Of a DNA stretch of 64,000 bases, positions 62,789 through 64,000 are shown in pieces. Positions within the stretch are counted from its first letter, which is position 1, and the number at the start of each line of letters is the position of its first letter. The notes below the pieces were generated by a model, which worked only from the letters and a program-made list of their open reading frames with translations, searched no databases and was not told the origin of the DNA. The stretch is from Hasllibacter sp. MH4015 (GTDB lineage Bacteria > Pseudomonadota > Alphaproteobacteria > Rhodobacterales > Rhodobacteraceae): positions 496,001 to 560,000 of the forward strand of contig NZ_JAHTBK010000001.1 in assembly GCF_020177575.1 (NCBI RefSeq). The letters are read 5' to 3'. Made by a program: the position numbers and the translations under genes.

Positions 62789-64000
62789 ATGTTGCAGGAC
62801 AAAGACCGGATCTTCACCAATATCTACGGGATGCATGACCGGACGCTGGCCGGTGCAAAAGCGCGGGGCCATTGGGACGGCACCAAGGACCTGATCGGTC
62901 TGGGCCGCGACAAGATCATCGAGATCATGAAGGCAAGCGGCTTGCGCGGGCGCGGTGGTGCCGGGTTCCCGACGGGTCTGAAGTGGTCGTTCATGCCCAA
63001 GGAAAGCGACGGTCGCCCGGCCTATCTGGTGGTGAATGCCGACGAATCCGAGCCCGGGACCTGCAAGGATCGGGAGATCATGCGCAATGATCCCCACACG
63101 CTGATCGAAGGCTGCCTGATCGCGAGCTTCGCGATGAATGCGAACGCCTGTTACATCTATATCCGCGGCGAATACATCCGCGAGCGGGAGGCGTTGCAGG
63201 CCGCGATTGACGAGGCCTATGAAGACGGCCTTCTGGGCAAGAACGCCGCGAAATCGGGCTGGGATTTCGACCTCTATCTGGCCCATGGCGCTGGCGCCTA
63301 CATCTGCGGCGAGGAAACCGCCCTTCTGGAAAGCCTCGAAGGCAAAAAAGGCATGCCGCGCATGAAGCCGCCGTTCCCGGCGGGCGCGGGCCTCTATGGC
63401 TGCCCCACCACGGTCAATAACGTCGAATCGATTGCCGTCGTGCCCACGATCTTGCGCCGGGGCGCGGAATGGTTCGCGGGCTTCGGCCGCCAGAACAATG
63501 CGGGCACGAAGCTGTTCGCGATCTCGGGCCACGTGAACAATCCGTGCGTCGTGGAAGAAGCGATGAGCATCTCGTTCGAAGAGCTGATCGAGACCCATTG
63601 CGGCGGCATCCGGGGCGGGTGGGATAACCTCAAGGCCGTGATCCCGGGCGGCTCCTCCGTGCCGTGTGTGCGAGGCGAGCACATGAAGGACGCGATCATG
63701 GATTTCGATTATCTCCGCGGGGAGCTGGGCTCTGGCCTTGGCACCGCGGCAGTGATCGTGATGGATCAGTCGACCGACATCATCAAGGCGATCTGGCGGC
63801 TGGCATATTTCTACAAGCACGAAAGCTGCGGCCAGTGCACGCCGTGTCGCGAAGGTACTGGCTGGATGATGCGAGTGATGGAGCGACTGGTGCGTGGAGA
63901 GGCACAGGTCGAAGAGATCGACATGCTTTTCGACGTGACCAAGCAGGTGGAGGGTCATACGATCTGCGCTCTCGGCGACGCAGCGGCGTGGCCGATTCAG
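62789..64000 (+). CDS. nuoF: NADH-quinone oxidoreductase subunit F, 3' partial
   Basis: First 404 residues of the 51-kDa-type subunit that binds FMN, NADH and cluster N3; the usual length is about 430, so roughly 30 residues lie beyond the window. Seen are [20 protein letters not shown] (FMN/NADH site), [38 protein letters not shown] and the N3 ligands in [11 protein letters not shown] plus the final cysteine in [13 protein letters not shown]. Start ATG 62789. The frame is open to the last base. Confidence 0.96.
   Translation, partial: MLQDKDRIFTNIYGMHDRTLAGAKARGHWDGTKDLIGLGRDKIIEIMKASGLRGRGGAGFPTGLKWSFMPKESDGRPAYLVVNADESEPGTCKDREIMRNDPHTLIEGCLIASFAMNANACYIYIRGEYIREREALQAAIDEAYEDGLLGKNAAKSGWDFDLYLAHGAGAYICGEETALLESLEGKKGMPRMKPPFPAGAGLYGCPTTVNNVESIAVVPTILRRGAEWFAGFGRQNNAGTKLFAISGHVNNPCVVEEAMSISFEELIETHCGGIRGGWDNLKAVIPGGSSVPCVRGEHMKDAIMDFDYLRGELGSGLGTAAVIVMDQSTDIIKAIWRLAYFYKHESCGQCTPCREGTGWMMRVMERLVRGEAQVEEIDMLFDVTKQVEGHTICALGDAAAWPIQ

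Overview
The window looks like part of the chromosome of a marine-type alphaproteobacterium of the family Rhodobacteraceae (Roseobacter group). The basis is high GC with strong G/C third-codon bias, a polyhydroxyalkanoate (PHA) locus with PhaR-type CTGC-N3/4-GCAG operators, a nuo (complex I) operon interrupted by extra genes of the kind known in this family, and a leucine-degradation (liu) operon. No rRNA, tRNA, CRISPR array, insertion sequence or prophage was recognised. The window opens inside an ABC permease gene and closes inside nuoF.

Region 1 (1-13571, all plus strand) is a carbohydrate or glycoside utilisation cluster. It has two MalF/MalG-type permeases, both with unusual N-terminal additions, an MGH1/GH63-like glycoside hydrolase and a MalK/UgpC-type ATPase. 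These are followed by a HisD/HpsN-like alcohol dehydrogenase, two proteins that each carry two SnoaL/NTF2-like domains, an SDR dehydrogenase, a LacI-family regulator, a PPOX-fold flavoprotein, two paralogous secreted proteins with a CxxC motif, a MetE-like methyltransferase and an alpha/beta hydrolase. A LacI-type operator lies upstream of the dehydrogenase. The content suggests import and hydrolysis of a glycoside whose aglycone is then oxidised. The substrate cannot be read from sequence. This is the best candidate in the window for an undescribed pathway.

Region 2 (13660-19177) is PHA metabolism: a GFA/DUF6151-type protein, phaZ, and divergently phaC, phaP and phaR, with a clear promoter and operators. 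Region 3 (19234-39849, nearly all minus strand) is amine and amino-acid metabolism and transport. It holds class III, class IV and DegT aminotransferases, a PuuB-like oxidase, two PuuA/GlnA-like ligases, a class I amidotransferase and a complete polar amino-acid ABC system. It continues with small transporters, a PhzF protein, a methyltransferase-like protein and a 2OG-Fe(II) oxygenase; a nitronate monooxygenase gene runs the other way.

Region 4 (40053-51317) is the liu operon: isovaleryl-CoA dehydrogenase, methylcrotonyl-CoA carboxylase beta and alpha, HMG-CoA lyase and methylglutaconyl-CoA hydratase. It is preceded by a palindromic operator and interrupted by a flavodoxin-like gene, three tandem paralogous secreted cysteine-rich proteins, an ASCH protein, a membrane protein and a GST. 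An acyl-CoA ligase, a small secreted protein and a helix-turn-helix protein of lower GC follow.

Region 5 (54630-64000) is nuoA-B-C-D-E-F with added genes: a trypsin-like protease, an NTF2-like protein, two secreted proteins, a membrane protein sharing its C-terminal domain with NuoE, and two very small proteins. A strong terminator and a 391-base structured gap split it after nuoD. Across the window, four same-orientation copies of a short element (hairpin plus GGATATTT-N2-GGCA-N-ATGGAAG) lie in front of or between genes.
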